This document shows positions 9,560 to 19,478 of a stretch of DNA of 64,000 nucleotides, in pieces; position 1 is the first letter of the stretch, and each line of letters opens with the position of its first letter. The notes under the pieces were generated by a model that worked only from the letters and a program-made list of their open reading frames with translations, was not told where the DNA came from and did not search any database. Made by a program: the position numbers and the translations under genes. The stretch lies in the NCBI RefSeq assembly GCF_000284095.1, contig NC_017078.1, positions 1 through 64,000 of the forward strand, given 5' to 3'. Source of the stretch: Selenomonas ruminantium subsp. lactilytica TAM6421. GTDB taxonomy: Bacteria; Bacillota; Negativicutes; Selenomonadales; Selenomonadaceae.

Positions 9560-10567
9560 ATGCACATTCCTGAAAATTATCTCAGTCCGTCCACCTGTGC
9601 CGTGCTGGGGGCTGCCATGTTGCCGGTATGGCTGATGGCAGTGAAGAAGGTGCGGCAGGAAGTGCCGCCGGAAAAACTTCCCTTATTGGGGATTGGGGCA
9701 GCTTTTTCCTTCTTGAGCATGATGTTTAATATTCCCCTGCCCGGGGGAACCACGGGCCATGCCGTCGGCGGCACTTTATTAGCGGTGCTGTTTGGTCCCT
9801 GGTCAGCCTGTCTGGCCGTGAGCTTGGCGCTCTTTGTACAAGCTCTGTTCTTTGGGGACGGCGGTATTCTCGCCTTTGGGGCAAACTGCTTCAATATGGC
9901 CTTTGCCATGCCTTTTGCTGGTTATGCAGTTTATAAGGCCTTATTGCGGGCTTTCCCTGAGCGTCAGCTGCTGGCTGCCGGTGTGGGGTCCTATGTGGGC
10001 ATCAACTTGGCGGCTTTCTTTGCCGCCATCGAGTTCGGCATCCAGCCTATGCTCTTCACGGATGGGGCCGGGCATGCGCTCTATGCGCCGTATCCGCTCT
10101 GGGTGTCCATCCCCGCCATGATGATTGGCCATCTGACCATCTTTGGCCTGGCGGAAGTCGTTTTCACCACGGCAGTACTGGGGTATCTGCAGAAAGCGGC
10201 GCCGGAGATTGCCAAGGGCAGACAGTCCAAGGCAGGCCCTGCTGTTTATGGCCTGCTGGCGCTGCTGATTTGCGGCACGCCGTTAGGTTTGTTGGCTACG
10301 GGTACAGCTTGGGGAGAATGGGATGCTGAGGAACTGGCAGAGCAGGATTACCTGGGTTCAGTGCTGGGCTATATTCCGGCAGGTATGGAAGATGGTTTTT
10401 CCTTTGAGGCTCTGTTCCCCGATTATGCGATTGAAGGCATGCCAGAAACATTCGGCTATATCCTTTCCGCCATTATCGGCACGGCCCTGCTGGTGCTGCT
10501 GTTCAAGCTGGCCGCCAGCTTCCTGGGGCATAAAACGAATTATGATGCGCCGGCCCATGAGGGCTGA
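9560..10567 (+). CDS. nikMN: Nickel/cobalt ECF transporter substrate-binding component CbiM/NikM fused to NikN-like domain
   Basis: 335-aa membrane protein. It starts MHIPENYLSP; the free N-terminus with His2 is the metal ligand of this family. Residues 1-215 are the CbiM/NikM core (LPGGTTGHAVGGTL, FGANCFNMAFAMPF); about 225-335 is a NikN/PDGLE-like extension with two helices flanking an extracytoplasmic segment. It captures Ni2+ or Co2+ outside the membrane and works with the CbiQ and CbiO proteins downstream. The fused N domain favours nickel, but the metal cannot be fixed from sequence. Confidence 0.9.
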   Translation: MHIPENYLSPSTCAVLGAAMLPVWLMAVKKVRQEVPPEKLPLLGIGAAFSFLSMMFNIPLPGGTTGHAVGGTLLAVLFGPWSACLAVSLALFVQALFFGDGGILAFGANCFNMAFAMPFAGYAVYKALLRAFPERQLLAAGVGSYVGINLAAFFAAIEFGIQPMLFTDGAGHALYAPYPLWVSIPAMMIGHLTIFGLAEVVFTTAVLGYLQKAAPEIAKGRQSKAGPAVYGLLALLICGTPLGLLATGTAWGEWDAEELAEQDYLGSVLGYIPAGMEDGFSFEALFPDYAIEGMPETFGYILSAIIGTALLVLLFKLAASFLGHKTNYDAPAHEG

Positions 10568-10605
10568 GGCTCTTTCAGGACGGCGCTTTTAGTGAGGCGA
10601 TAATA

Positions 10606-11412
10606 TTGAATCTTCCCCGTTGGGCAAGAATTGAAGAAAACTATACGCCGTCACGAGACCGGGATTATTTTATTTCCCGGTCTCTTTTGCGTATTCTGAC
10701 GGTGGTTCTGGCTCTGCGCCGGCAAGGTCAGGCCAGGAATTTTCTGCCAGCGCCGGCAGTGCTGGCTTTTTTGGCAGGTTTTCTTCTGTTGACCATTCTG
10801 GCCCGCACACTGGTCTTCCTGACCTCTCAATTGGCTTTGGAACTTGTTGTGCTCTGTCTGCTGTCGGGACAGCGCGCAGCCAGTATTTTGGGCAGTGCCC
10901 TGCTGGCAGTGCTGTTTTCGGCTCTGCTGGTGGCTCCGGCATTGCTGCTGGGCAGCGGCGGGCAAATCTTCCTGCTGCCGTTCAAAAGCCTGTTGACGGT
11001 GATGGCTGCAGGCATCGTCACGGAGCTCCTGCCATGGCATGAGCTGACGGCTGCCCTGCGTTTTTTTCGTCTGCCCCAGGAACTGGTGTTTATTCTGGAT
11101 ACCACTTTGCGCAATATCCTGCTGCTGGGACAGATGGCGGAAAAGCTGCTGATGGCGCTGAAACTGCGCTCCGTGGGGCATAACCGGCAAAAGGTCCGGG
11201 CACTTTCGGGGGTGCTGGGAGTGCTGTTCCTGCATGCCCAGCATCTGTCGGTGCAAATGTATGAGGCCATGGTATGTCGTGGCTTTACCGGAGAATATCC
11301 GCAAAGCCAAAAGCCTCCGGCCTGGGGCGGGAGTTTGCTGTTACTTTTGGCTTTGTTTCTTTTCTGTCTGCTGTTTGCCTGCCTGGAGCATGGCATTCTG
11401 GGACGTATTTAG
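10606..11412 (+). CDS. cbiQ: Energy-coupling factor transmembrane protein CbiQ/NikQ
   Basis: 268-aa T component of the ECF transporter with five or six hydrophobic segments. The coupling helices that contact the ATPase are visible around ALKLRSVGHNRQK and YEAMVCRGFTGEY, the usual two small-motif regions. It starts at TTG 10606, with GTGAGGCG about 9 nt upstream and no better ATG. It lies between the M and O components, as in nikMNQO operons. Confidence 0.85.
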   Translation: MNLPRWARIEENYTPSRDRDYFISRSLLRILTVVLALRRQGQARNFLPAPAVLAFLAGFLLLTILARTLVFLTSQLALELVVLCLLSGQRAASILGSALLAVLFSALLVAPALLLGSGGQIFLLPFKSLLTVMAAGIVTELLPWHELTAALRFFRLPQELVFILDTTLRNILLLGQMAEKLLMALKLRSVGHNRQKVRALSGVLGVLFLHAQHLSVQMYEAMVCRGFTGEYPQSQKPPAWGGSLLLLLALFLFCLLFACLEHGILGRI

Positions 11413-11422
11413 GGGGTTTTTG

Positions 11423-12097
11423 ATGAAACAGATCGAATGCCATGACGTCTGTTATGCCTATGATGGCGAGCCGGTGCTGCGTCATGTTGAATTTGCCATT
11501 GCCAAGGGAGAGGCGGTGGCACTGACCGGGCCCAATGGTGCCGGCAAATCTACGCTGCTGCGTCTGTTGAATGGCCTGATTTTTCCGGAACTGGGCAGTT
11601 ATTTCTTTGAAGGCCAGGAAATCACGAAAACGCGAATGGCGGAGCATAAGTTTTCCAAGTATTTCCATCAGCGCATGGGCTATGTCTGGCAAAATCCGGA
11701 TGTGCAGTTATTCTGCAGCAGCGTGGCGGAAGAATTGGCCTTTGGCCCCGTACAGATGGGCCTTTCGGCGGCGGAGATCGATGGGCGGGTTCAGGATGCG
11801 TTGGAACTTTTTGGCTTGATACGGCTGCAGAATCGGGCTCCGTACACCCTTTCCGGAGGGGAAAAGAAAAAGGCAGCATTGGCCTCCATCTTTACCATGA
11901 ACCCTCAGGTATGGACGCTGGATGAGCCATTGGCCTCTTTGGATGACAAGACACAGGACTGGCTCGTGGAATTTCTGCAGGCGTTGAAAGAGGCGGGGAA
12001 GACCTTGCTCTTTTCCACCCATGAAGAGCGGCTGTTGAAGCAACTGGCGGACAGACAGCTGCTTCTGAGCAGCCAGCATGAAATAAGCTTTAATTGA
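11423..12097 (+). CDS. cbiO: Nickel/cobalt ECF transporter ATPase CbiO/NikO
   Basis: 224-aa ABC ATPase that energises the transporter. Walker A is GPNGAGKST, the Q loop is in VWQNPDVQLF, the signature is LSGGEKKKAALAS, Walker B is VWTLDEPLASLD and the H loop is FSTHEE. ATG 11423 follows AGGGGG (11411-11416); a longer open frame (11234) only overlaps cbiQ. It is shorter than chromosomal CbiO proteins (~270 aa) at the C-terminus, common for NikO. Confidence 0.92.
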   Translation: MKQIECHDVCYAYDGEPVLRHVEFAIAKGEAVALTGPNGAGKSTLLRLLNGLIFPELGSYFFEGQEITKTRMAEHKFSKYFHQRMGYVWQNPDVQLFCSSVAEELAFGPVQMGLSAAEIDGRVQDALELFGLIRLQNRAPYTLSGGEKKKAALASIFTMNPQVWTLDEPLASLDDKTQDWLVEFLQALKEAGKTLLFSTHEERLLKQLADRQLLLSSQHEISFN

Positions 12098-12244
12098 CAG
12101 GTCAGGTTGACTAATCAATTTGACGGTCAAAGCTGAGGGTCTAGATAAATTATGGTTTTGGTCAGATGTTGACAGGAATTTTGCTTATCAGCAAGAACTA
12201 TTATACATAGCAATGGCAGAACTATATATGTTTGTGCAAGTCTT

Positions 12245-14215
12245 GTGAATCTGCGTGATAATTCTATGTGGCCCATCCGCATGAATGGTGTGGCCCAGTA
12301 TGTGGTGGGCAGTCAGAAGGAAAAGCCGACCCCCTATGCGCTGATGAAGACTTACGTGGATTCCTTGGTCCATCCCGACGATGCGGCGGAGATGATGGCT
12401 TTTACTGACCTGGATCATTTGCAGCAACGATTGGCCACAGAAAAATGCATCTTTCATGTATATCGTACCCATACCCAGGGAATCGACACCTATTTTCGCA
12501 TGAAGATTGTGAAACTGACTAACCGTCCCATATTGGTTTGTGCTTTTGAGAATATTGATCAGGAAGTAAAAGAAAAGATCCGGACAGCCCAGGAGCAGGA
12601 TCGGTTCAATATGCTCATCAACGGTCTGTCCACGGAGTACAGCTCAGTTTGGTATATTGATGCTAAAATGGATATTGTCACCCTGGTGCGCAGCAATACC
12701 GTGTCCAGGACAACGAAAGCCGTTTTGGCAGATGTGACGGATACCAGCTATGAAAAAGCCATCCGGAAATATGCGGATACCTTTGTGGTGCCGGAGGATC
12801 GGGAACGTTTCTGCAAGCAGGCAAGTATTGCGGAGCTGTTGCAGAATGTTCCTGATGATGCGGTTTACCGGATTGATTATGTCCGTAAAAATCTGAATGG
12901 AGAATACTGTCACTTTCGGGCCTGTTATGCGAAGGATAAGAATGCCAGAGGCACAGAGTGTTTTATTGCGGGGTTCCGTGATGTCCAGTCCATGTTCATG
13001 GAGAAACAGAAAAAGCAGAGGGAACTGGCGGAAGCCCGCAGGCTGGCCGAGCAGGCAAATGCTTCCAAGACGAATTTCCTGTTCAATATGAGCCATGATA
13101 TCCGTACGCCCATGAATGCCATTATGGGGTTTCGTGATCTGTTGGAAAAATATCAGGACAATGCGGCGAGGCGTCAGGATTATTTGGATAAGATCCAGAA
13201 ATCCAGCCGGATATTATTGTCCATCATCAATAATGTGCTGGAAATGGCCCGCATTGAGAAGGGCAAGCTGGCGTTGGAGAATGCCGCGTTTAATGTTTAC
13301 GACCTGGCAGACAGCATCCAGTCCGTCGTCGAGGAAATGATGAAAGCTAATAAGCTGACCTACATCAAGGAATTGAAAGTCCAGCATTCCTGCGTATATG
13401 GCGACGCAACCAAGCTGCGGGAAATTTATCTCAACATCATTTCCAATGCCTGCAAATACACAGAACCAGGAGGCCGGGTCAGCGTGTTGACGGAAGAGCA
13501 GCCTGCGGATAAGGAGGGCTGGGGCATCTTTCGGACGACCATTGCCGATACCGGCATCGGCATGGCGCCGGAATTCCTGCCTAAAGTATTTGATGAGTTT
13601 TCCCGGGAGAACAATACCACCAGCGCCAGGATTGAGGGGACGGGGCTGGGGATGTCCATTGTGAAGAAGCTGGTGAATTTGATGGAGGGCACGATTGAGG
13701 TGGCCAGCGTGAAAGGTGAGGGAACGACCTTTGTGGTCAGTATTCCCCATCGCCTGGCCATAACCAGTGAGCCGGATACGGCCCAATCAGAGGAGGCTAT
13801 TTCCGGAAGCCTTGAGGGGTTGTGCGTCCTTTTGGCGGAAGATAATGAGATCAATGCGGAAATCACTATGACCATCCTGCAGGAATTTGGTATTCAGGTG
13901 GAGTGGACTGCTGATGGGAAAATCTGTTTGGATCTGCTGATGTCAGCTGCAGAGGGCTATTACGATATGATCCTGATGGATGTGCAGATGCCGAATATGG
14001 ATGGCTATGAGGCCACACGGAAAATCCGGGCTCTGCCGGACGCTGGCAAAGCTGATATCCCCATTCTAGCCATGACCGCCAATGCCTTTGAGGAGGACAG
14101 AAGGGAAGCTTTGCAGGCCGGGATGAACGGCCATATTGCCAAACCTGTGGAAACCCCTTCCCTGTTGCAGGCCATTACCAATTTGTGCCGGAAAAAATTA
14201 CATGTACAGTCGTAA
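12245..14215 (+). CDS. Hybrid sensor histidine kinase/response regulator
   Basis: 656 aa. Two PAS-like sensor regions fill about residues 1-240, then a coiled linker ([21 protein letters not shown]), HisKA with the phospho-accepting H-box [15 protein letters not shown] (~283), an HATPase_c domain (N, G1 [16 protein letters not shown]) and a C-terminal receiver with aspartate in [15 protein letters not shown] (~579). No transmembrane helix is seen, so it senses in the cytoplasm; no output domain is attached. The start is weak: GTG 12245 has no ribosome site, the frame stays open upstream, and a nearby ATG at 12213 is in another frame. The N-terminus may be truncated or frameshifted. Confidence 0.9.
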   Translation: MNLRDNSMWPIRMNGVAQYVVGSQKEKPTPYALMKTYVDSLVHPDDAAEMMAFTDLDHLQQRLATEKCIFHVYRTHTQGIDTYFRMKIVKLTNRPILVCAFENIDQEVKEKIRTAQEQDRFNMLINGLSTEYSSVWYIDAKMDIVTLVRSNTVSRTTKAVLADVTDTSYEKAIRKYADTFVVPEDRERFCKQASIAELLQNVPDDAVYRIDYVRKNLNGEYCHFRACYAKDKNARGTECFIAGFRDVQSMFMEKQKKQRELAEARRLAEQANASKTNFLFNMSHDIRTPMNAIMGFRDLLEKYQDNAARRQDYLDKIQKSSRILLSIINNVLEMARIEKGKLALENAAFNVYDLADSIQSVVEEMMKANKLTYIKELKVQHSCVYGDATKLREIYLNIISNACKYTEPGGRVSVLTEEQPADKEGWGIFRTTIADTGIGMAPEFLPKVFDEFSRENNTTSARIEGTGLGMSIVKKLVNLMEGTIEVASVKGEGTTFVVSIPHRLAITSEPDTAQSEEAISGSLEGLCVLLAEDNEINAEITMTILQEFGIQVEWTADGKICLDLLMSAAEGYYDMILMDVQMPNMDGYEATRKIRALPDAGKADIPILAMTANAFEEDRREALQAGMNGHIAKPVETPSLLQAITNLCRKKLHVQS

Positions 14216-14232
14216 TTGATCTGTGAAAAGCC

Positions 14233-14265
14233 AAAAGTGACCATCCGTTGTGAATGGTCACTTTT
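14233..14265. terminator. Bidirectional terminator between kinase and Rrf2 genes
   Basis: AAAAGTGACCAT (14233-14244) pairs perfectly with 14254-14265 around a 9-nt loop; it has A and T flanks suited to both converging genes. Confidence 0.85.
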
Positions 14266-14269
14266 CGTC

Positions 14270-14665
14270 TTATAAAAGGTCGCTTAATTTTTTGCCGTAG
14301 AAGAAATCATGTACCAGATGGTGATATTCCGTCCAGAGGGGAAGTGTTTTGCAGAAGGTTTTGCGGGGACATTCGTGTTCCTGGTCCGCCAGACAGGCAA
14401 CCGTGGCCAGGGTACCTTCCATCAGTTCGATGATTTCGCCCAGGGTATATTCTTCCGGATGGCGGCAAAGTTTATAGCCGCCGCCTTTGCCGCTGGCTCC
14501 AATCACCATACCGCCCTTGACCAGATCTTTGACGATAATCTCTAAATACTTCTTGGACAGTTCCTGACGGGCAGCGATATCTTTCAGCGGGATATATTTC
14601 CCATTTTCATTTTCGGCTAAATCCAGCATAACGCGCAAAGCATAGCGTCCGCGGGTGGAAATCAT
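14270..14665 (-). CDS. Rrf2-family transcriptional regulator (possible Fe-S sensor)
   Basis: 131 aa. The N-terminal winged helix-turn-helix starts MISTRGRYALRVML and includes IAARQELSKKYLEIIVKDL. Three cysteines in the loop region (ACLADQEHECPRKTFC) have the C-x8-C-x5-C arrangement used by IscR/NsrR-type members to hold an iron-sulfur cluster, so it may sense iron-sulfur status, NO or redox stress. It is convergent with the kinase gene, and the CDF transporter gene lies upstream of it in the same direction. Confidence 0.9.
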   Translation of the reverse strand: MISTRGRYALRVMLDLAENENGKYIPLKDIAARQELSKKYLEIIVKDLVKGGMVIGASGKGGGYKLCRHPEEYTLGEIIELMEGTLATVACLADQEHECPRKTFCKTLPLWTEYHHLVHDFFYGKKLSDLL

Positions 14666-14756
14666 GCAATCAGCTCCGTTTCTTTGAAATCCTGTTATAT
14701 CTGCCTATTATACCGCAGGGTGAATGGGCTTGGCAAGTAAAAAGCATGATCGCGGG

Positions 14757-15896
14757 TTAATCGGAAAGATCCACGTCGGATACGATATGAATGTTGTACT
14801 CCGGGTAGGCCTGTTTTAAATCTGCGTGAAGGATACGCAATCCTTCCTGGGGCTTGATGTCAAAGCTCATGACCACGTCAAAGCGCATGTCCTTGGCCTC
14901 TGTATCCACATAGAAACCGTGGATCTGCAAGGCCCAGTCGTAGGCGGTTACCCTTTCCCGCACATCGCTATGTATCCGGGCCGCCTCGTTATCCTCGGTA
15001 TTGTGGGAATACACGCCCACTGCGGCCAGGATAATGCCGGTCTGTTCATAGACTTTGGTTTCCACCGTGCGGGTGAGCTTATCGACATCCTTGACGTTCA
15101 TGGTATCGGGCAGCTCGATATGGACGGAAGCCAGATCCTTATTGGGGCCATAGTTGTACAGGACGAGGTCATAGGCACCACGCACCTCCGGTTCGCTCTT
15201 CAGGATATCCTTGATTTGCTGGGAGATTTCCTTGCTTACGCGTTTGCCTAAGATTTCATCCAGGGTGTCCCGGATCATGTCGATGCCGGACTTGATGATA
15301 AAGCCGGAGATCACAGCGCCCACATAAGATTCCAGGGACAGGCCGGTGGTCAGGAAGAGGATGGCCGAGATAAGCACGGAGAAGGAAAGCACGGCATCGA
15401 ACATGGCATCCGCGCCGGACGCGATAAGGGAGCCAGAATTCACTTTCTCCCCCTGGGCCTTTACATATTTTCCCAGGACGATCTTCACCACCACGGCTGC
15501 GGCAATGATGATGAGGGCCACCATTCCATAGTCCGGTTCTTCCGGATAAATTATCTTCTTGACCGATTCAACGGCGGAGGTAATGCCGGCATAAAGCACA
15601 ATCCCTGCCACGATCAGGGCGCTGAGATATTCAATCCGGCCATAGCCTAAAGGGTGTTCGCGGTTGGGCTGCTTCCCGGCCAGTTTTGTGCCTACAATCG
15701 TGATGATGGAGGAAAGGGCATCGGACAAGTTGTTGACGGCATCCAAAATCACGGCAATGGAATTGGACATGAGGCCGACGGCTGCCTTGAAGGCGGCCAG
15801 CAGCACATTGGTCAGGATGCCGATGATGCTGGTTTTGATAATGATGCGATCCCGCCGGGAGGCGGCCCTTTCTTTGGTTGCGATATTGTCAGTCAT
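14757..15896 (-). CDS. Cation diffusion facilitator (CDF) family metal exporter
   Basis: 379-aa inner-membrane metal:proton antiporter, probably for Zn, Mn, Co or Fe. The membrane domain (about 20-215) carries the family sites NLSDALSSI (helix 2, N/D) and ASGADAMFDAVLS (helix 5, two D). A cytoplasmic ferredoxin-like domain follows; the C-terminal ~80 residues are an extra domain seen in the ~380-aa subgroup. AAAGGAG lies 7 nt before the ATG. It may drain the metal brought in by the nikMNQO system, an inference from the neighbourhood only. Confidence 0.9.
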   Translation of the reverse strand: MTDNIATKERAASRRDRIIIKTSIIGILTNVLLAAFKAAVGLMSNSIAVILDAVNNLSDALSSIITIVGTKLAGKQPNREHPLGYGRIEYLSALIVAGIVLYAGITSAVESVKKIIYPEEPDYGMVALIIIAAAVVVKIVLGKYVKAQGEKVNSGSLIASGADAMFDAVLSFSVLISAILFLTTGLSLESYVGAVISGFIIKSGIDMIRDTLDEILGKRVSKEISQQIKDILKSEPEVRGAYDLVLYNYGPNKDLASVHIELPDTMNVKDVDKLTRTVETKVYEQTGIILAAVGVYSHNTEDNEAARIHSDVRERVTAYDWALQIHGFYVDTEAKDMRFDVVMSFDIKPQEGLRILHADLKQAYPEYNIHIVSDVDLSD

Positions 15897-16055
15897 ATGA
15901 TATCTGCTCCTTTAGCATTAACGATATATCTTCTCTCTATGATGTTTCGACAAAAAGCCCGAAACGCCTTCACGTCGTCAGGATTTGACATGGTGGATTT
16001 GATGAAACGTCCATGAGCGCATTGGGAGGTGATAAAAAATTATTAAAATTATCAG

Positions 16056-16105
16056 AAAATCTCACAAAGAGGTGATTAAAGTCACATCATGGTGAGATTT
16101 TTTTT
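16056..16105 (+). terminator. Hairpin with T8 tract in the 270-bp gap before the chemoreceptor
   Basis: AAAATCTCAC (16056-16065) pairs with GTGAGATTTT (16092-16101), enclosing a smaller GTGA/TCAC stem, and runs into T8. No recognised gene precedes it on this strand; the region 15900-16055 holds only a 24-codon frame (15941-16015) without ribosome site. TATAAT (16117-16122) for the chemoreceptor follows it. Confidence 0.55.
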
Positions 16106-16165
16106 GTTAAAATTAGTATAATTGGGAAGAGTGTAAGCAGTTATAAATGGATACGGAAAAGGGGA

Positions 16166-17737
16166 GTGTTGAAGGTGAATGGACAAGAAACGATTGCCAG
16201 CATTATTCGCAGGTTATTGAAGCAGGTTTTTCTCATGGTGGTGGCAGTAGTGGCCATTGTGGGTGTAAGTCTTTATTTTTTCACCAGCTATGTGGCGCTG
16301 GTAAATGATGCCGGTGTCGTTCGCGGTGGCAGCCAGCGCATTGTGAAGCAGGTCCTGGCGGGAGCCGATGCCTCCAAGACCACGGAGAAGATTGAAGGAC
16401 TGCTGGCAGGCATGAAGAGCCGGATGCATATCGGCAGTTTCCCTGACCGCCGGGATGAGGTGGAAAAGTATTGGCAGGGAGAGGTGAAACCGGCCATTGA
16501 AGCCTACAAGCAGACGAAAAATCCCGAGCAGCTGCTGAGCGTCAGTGAAACGTATTTTGATAAGACCAATGCCATGGTGGATTCCGCCCAGCTTATGGTG
16601 GATGTGATGGCTGTGATCCTCTATATCCTGCTGGCCGGTTTTATTGCCGCCGTGTATTTCGTGCTGAAGCGGGTTACGGCCATCTTTGAAGAACGGGTGG
16701 TGCAGCCCTTGTCGGCACTGGAGGGCAGCATCAACCAGCTGGCCCGGGGCCATATGACGCAGAAATTCACCTATCCCCGGGAGGATGAGATCGGAGCGCT
16801 GTATAAGCTGCTGAACGAAATGCGGCAGGAAATCCTGGGCTATGTCAAGGACATCGAAAAGAACCTGGATACCATGGCGAATGGGGATTTGGTCTCCACT
16901 ACGGATATGCAGTACATTGGCGATTATGCGCCCATCCAGCAGAATATCCAGCATATCCGGCAGGCCCTTTGCCGGGAAATGCAGAGCATGGGAGAAATGG
17001 CTGCCATGGTGGCGGTCAGTGCGGGGGAAGTCTCCAAGGTTTCCCAAAGTCTGGCCGAAGGTGCTATGAGTCAGAATGAGACGGTGCAGGATCTGCAAAA
17101 CAAGATTGGCGAGGCCATTGCGGAAAATGCCAAGGTGGAGGCCTATGTGGAGGAGGCCTTGGAAGCCCGCCGGGTTACGAAGGCGCGTATTGACCAGAGC
17201 CGTCAGCAGATGGACAATGTGGTGGCGGCCATGCAGGAAATCGGCGAAGCCTCCAAGGAAATCCGCTCGATTTTGGGAACCCTGGACGAGATCACGGGGC
17301 AGACTGCCCTGCTGTCCCTGAATGCTTCCATTGAAGCGGCCCGGGCCGGCGAAGCGGGCCGCGGCTTTGCGGTGGTGGCAGAAAATGTGCGGAAATTGGC
17401 CGAGCAGTCTGCTGATTCCACTCAAAATATCCAGCAGCTTATCTCCAATGCCCTTGCGGCCATTGACCGGGGGACGGAAGTGGTGAACAAGGCCGCAGAA
17501 TCCCTGGCGGGGACCTCCCAGAACACCGCCGTGGTGGATGCGGCTTTCCAAAAGATGAAGGAACAGAGCCTTACCCAGCAGGGGAAGATGGAAGAAGTTG
17601 GTGCTCTTTCCCAGGATATTTTGGGCGTGGTTACTGACAACTCCGCTGTTTCGGAGGAATGCGCGGCTTCCAGCACGGAACTGTCCAATTTCTCCGATTC
17701 GCTGAAGGAGAGCGTGAACAAATTCCGTACCAGCTGA
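16166..17737 (+). CDS. Methyl-accepting chemotaxis protein, possibly nitrate-related
   Basis: 523 aa. TM1 is at about 20-45, a ~105-residue periplasmic domain follows, TM2 is near 150-172, then HAMP, and the signalling tip is [40 protein letters not shown] broken here for length: key core [12 protein letters not shown]. The periplasmic part begins [18 protein letters not shown], resembling the P-box of PilJ/NarX-type nitrate-binding sensors. The nap genes start 47 bp after it, supporting a role in nitrate or redox taxis (inference). GTG 16166, TTG 16169 and GTG 16175 are all possible starts; 16175 has the best spacing from GGGGAG. Confidence 0.9.
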   Translation: MLKVNGQETIASIIRRLLKQVFLMVVAVVAIVGVSLYFFTSYVALVNDAGVVRGGSQRIVKQVLAGADASKTTEKIEGLLAGMKSRMHIGSFPDRRDEVEKYWQGEVKPAIEAYKQTKNPEQLLSVSETYFDKTNAMVDSAQLMVDVMAVILYILLAGFIAAVYFVLKRVTAIFEERVVQPLSALEGSINQLARGHMTQKFTYPREDEIGALYKLLNEMRQEILGYVKDIEKNLDTMANGDLVSTTDMQYIGDYAPIQQNIQHIRQALCREMQSMGEMAAMVAVSAGEVSKVSQSLAEGAMSQNETVQDLQNKIGEAIAENAKVEAYVEEALEARRVTKARIDQSRQQMDNVVAAMQEIGEASKEIRSILGTLDEITGQTALLSLNASIEAARAGEAGRGFAVVAENVRKLAEQSADSTQNIQQLISNALAAIDRGTEVVNKAAESLAGTSQNTAVVDAAFQKMKEQSLTQQGKMEEVGALSQDILGVVTDNSAVSEECAASSTELSNFSDSLKESVNKFRTS

Positions 17738-17783
17738 AAGAACGCTGGAGGATAAATGGGGAATAGGAAAGGCAGGGAGGTTT

Positions 17784-18029
17784 ATGGCTATTTGCAGCAT
17801 GATTGTGAAGAGGAAAGAAGAGGAAAAGGAGAGTGTGCGGGCTTATCTGGAAAGTCTTTCCGGCATCAGCGTGGAGCAGGAAACGCCCCAGGGGGAGTTC
17901 ATTATTCTGGTGGAGGCAGCGAATTTGGGAGCGCTGCACCAGATCGGTCAGGAAATCGAGCAGGCTGAAGGGGTGCTGGGGCTTTACCCCAGTTATATCA
18001 CCACAGAGGATGAAGAAACGCAGCCGTAA
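17784..18029 (+). CDS. napD: NapD-like chaperone for periplasmic nitrate reductase
   Basis: 81-aa cytoplasmic ferredoxin-fold protein. The pattern MAICSMIV, GEFIILVEA and a late EGVLGLYPSYI matches NapD, which binds the Tat signal of NapA to delay export until the cofactor is loaded. GGGAGG (17775-17780) precedes the ATG. It is first of the cluster napD-G-H-cytochrome-A. Confidence 0.8.
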   Translation: MAICSMIVKRKEEEKESVRAYLESLSGISVEQETPQGEFIILVEAANLGALHQIGQEIEQAEGVLGLYPSYITTEDEETQP

Positions 18030-18127
18030 AAAATCATTGTGGTGACTATGGCAACATAAAGGGTTAAGCAAAAATGATATAATCATGGGAACCCTACGGG
18101 GTATCGGCAGGATGAAGGAGGGATGGC

Positions 18128-18688
18128 ATGGATAGGAGGACGCTTATCAAAATGGCCCTGGGCGGCGGAATCCTGGGATTGCTTTTGGGAAGCAGCAAAA
18201 ACAGTAAAAGCGGTGAAGCAGGTGAGGGCTTTATCCGTCCTCCCGGGGCAGAGCCAGAGGAACTCTTTCTGGCCACCTGCGCCCGCTGCGGCAAATGTGC
18301 CGAGATCTGTCCGCTGGGCTGTATCAAAATTGCCCATGGGGAACAAGGTCTGGCCATTGGCACACCCTACATCGTGCCCTTGGAAGGGTACTGTGACCTT
18401 TGCCTGAAATGTGTGGAGGTCTGTACGGCAGGTGCTTTGAAGCCGGTGGAGAAGGAAAAAGTCCGCATGGGGCTGGCGGAGATCGACAAGGATATCTGCC
18501 TGGCCAGAAAGGGGGAGGATTGTCGGGTCTGTCATGGGAATTGCCCCTTTTATGACAAGGCCATCAAGCTGGAGAGCTATAAGTATCCCACTGTGGATCC
18601 GGATTACTGTACCGGCTGCGGCCGCTGTGAGAACGTCTGCATTGCCAGCCCGCAAAAAGCCATAACCGTAAAGCCCAGGCGGGATTGA
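18128..18688 (+). CDS. napG: NapG-like ferredoxin-type protein
   Basis: 186 aa with a short twin-arginine-like leader (MDRRTLIKMALGGGILGLLL). It carries four cysteine clusters for [4Fe-4S] centres: CARCGKCAEIC, CDLCLKCVEVC, CRVCHGNC and CTGCGRCENVC. NapG passes electrons from the quinol-oxidising NapH towards the periplasmic reductase. GAAGGAGGG precedes ATG 18128 and napH follows after 21 bp. Confidence 0.88.
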   Translation: MDRRTLIKMALGGGILGLLLGSSKNSKSGEAGEGFIRPPGAEPEELFLATCARCGKCAEICPLGCIKIAHGEQGLAIGTPYIVPLEGYCDLCLKCVEVCTAGALKPVEKEKVRMGLAEIDKDICLARKGEDCRVCHGNCPFYDKAIKLESYKYPTVDPDYCTGCGRCENVCIASPQKAITVKPRRD

Positions 18689-18709
18689 GGAAGGGGGTGC
18701 AAGCAAAGG

Positions 18710-19459
18710 ATGCAGGTGCGAATCATTCGTAAAATTGTCCAAATATTTTTTCTAGTCTTGTTATTGCTGCCCATCTGGTATACGGATCTGCTCTGGTATG
18801 GCACGTATATCTCGGCAGACCTTATGGGATTGCAACTGACCGATCCCTTGACGGCATTGGAGATCACTTTGGCGGGCAAGTCCCTTTGGCTGCCGCTGCT
18901 GTTGTCAGCTTTGCCGTTGACGTTATTGGCTGTGCTGTTGGGGCGGCTCTTTTGCAGCTTTGTCTGTCCCCTTAATTTTCTGCTGGAGCTGATTCCTGTG
19001 AAGCGCAGGCAGGTCCTTAAGGAGAAAAGCCTGCCGCTGGCGGCCTTGGGGATAACGCTTCTTTTGTCATTGATCCTTTCCCTGCCTGTATTTGACACCG
19101 TCTCACCGGTATTTGCCCTGATGCGCGCCCTGCTGTTCGGCGTGGGGCTGGAACTTGTCCTGCTGTTGCTGGTGCTGGCCGCGGCGCTGATCTGGGGACA
19201 GAAAATCTGGTGCCGCACCCTTTGTCCGCTGGGCGCCTTGTACGGTCTTTTGGGTGCGAAGCGGATCTTGAAGGTGCGTGTGGAGGAAAGCAAATGTACC
19301 CACTGCGGCAAATGCGCTGCCGTTTGCAGCATGGGCACCGCGCCGGGACGAGAGAATCTGGCGGACAATATGCTCTGTACCAATTGTGGGGATTGTATCG
19401 ACGTTTGCAGGGAGAAGGCCTTGCATTATAGTTTTAAGGGAAAAAATACGGAGTCATAA
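18710..19459 (+). CDS. napH: NapH-like membrane ferredoxin (quinol dehydrogenase)
   Basis: 249-aa polytopic protein with about four membrane helices, the cytoplasmic CX3CP motifs FCSFVCPLNFL and WCRTLCPLGALYG, and two C-terminal [4Fe-4S] motifs (CTHCGKCAAVC, CTNCGDCIDVC). NapH oxidises menaquinol and works with NapG. Gene order G-H is that of nap clusters of epsilonproteobacteria and Negativicutes. Confidence 0.88.
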   Translation: MQVRIIRKIVQIFFLVLLLLPIWYTDLLWYGTYISADLMGLQLTDPLTALEITLAGKSLWLPLLLSALPLTLLAVLLGRLFCSFVCPLNFLLELIPVKRRQVLKEKSLPLAALGITLLLSLILSLPVFDTVSPVFALMRALLFGVGLELVLLLLVLAAALIWGQKIWCRTLCPLGALYGLLGAKRILKVRVEESKCTHCGKCAAVCSMGTAPGRENLADNMLCTNCGDCIDVCREKALHYSFKGKNTES

Positions 19460-19478
19460 GCAAGGAGGAGGGAGAAAC

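Noticed and set aside
16214-17800. 528-codon open frame on the minus strand
   Set aside because: Exact antisense of the chemoreceptor; composition is a shadow of GC-rich third positions and no ribosome site or family is seen.
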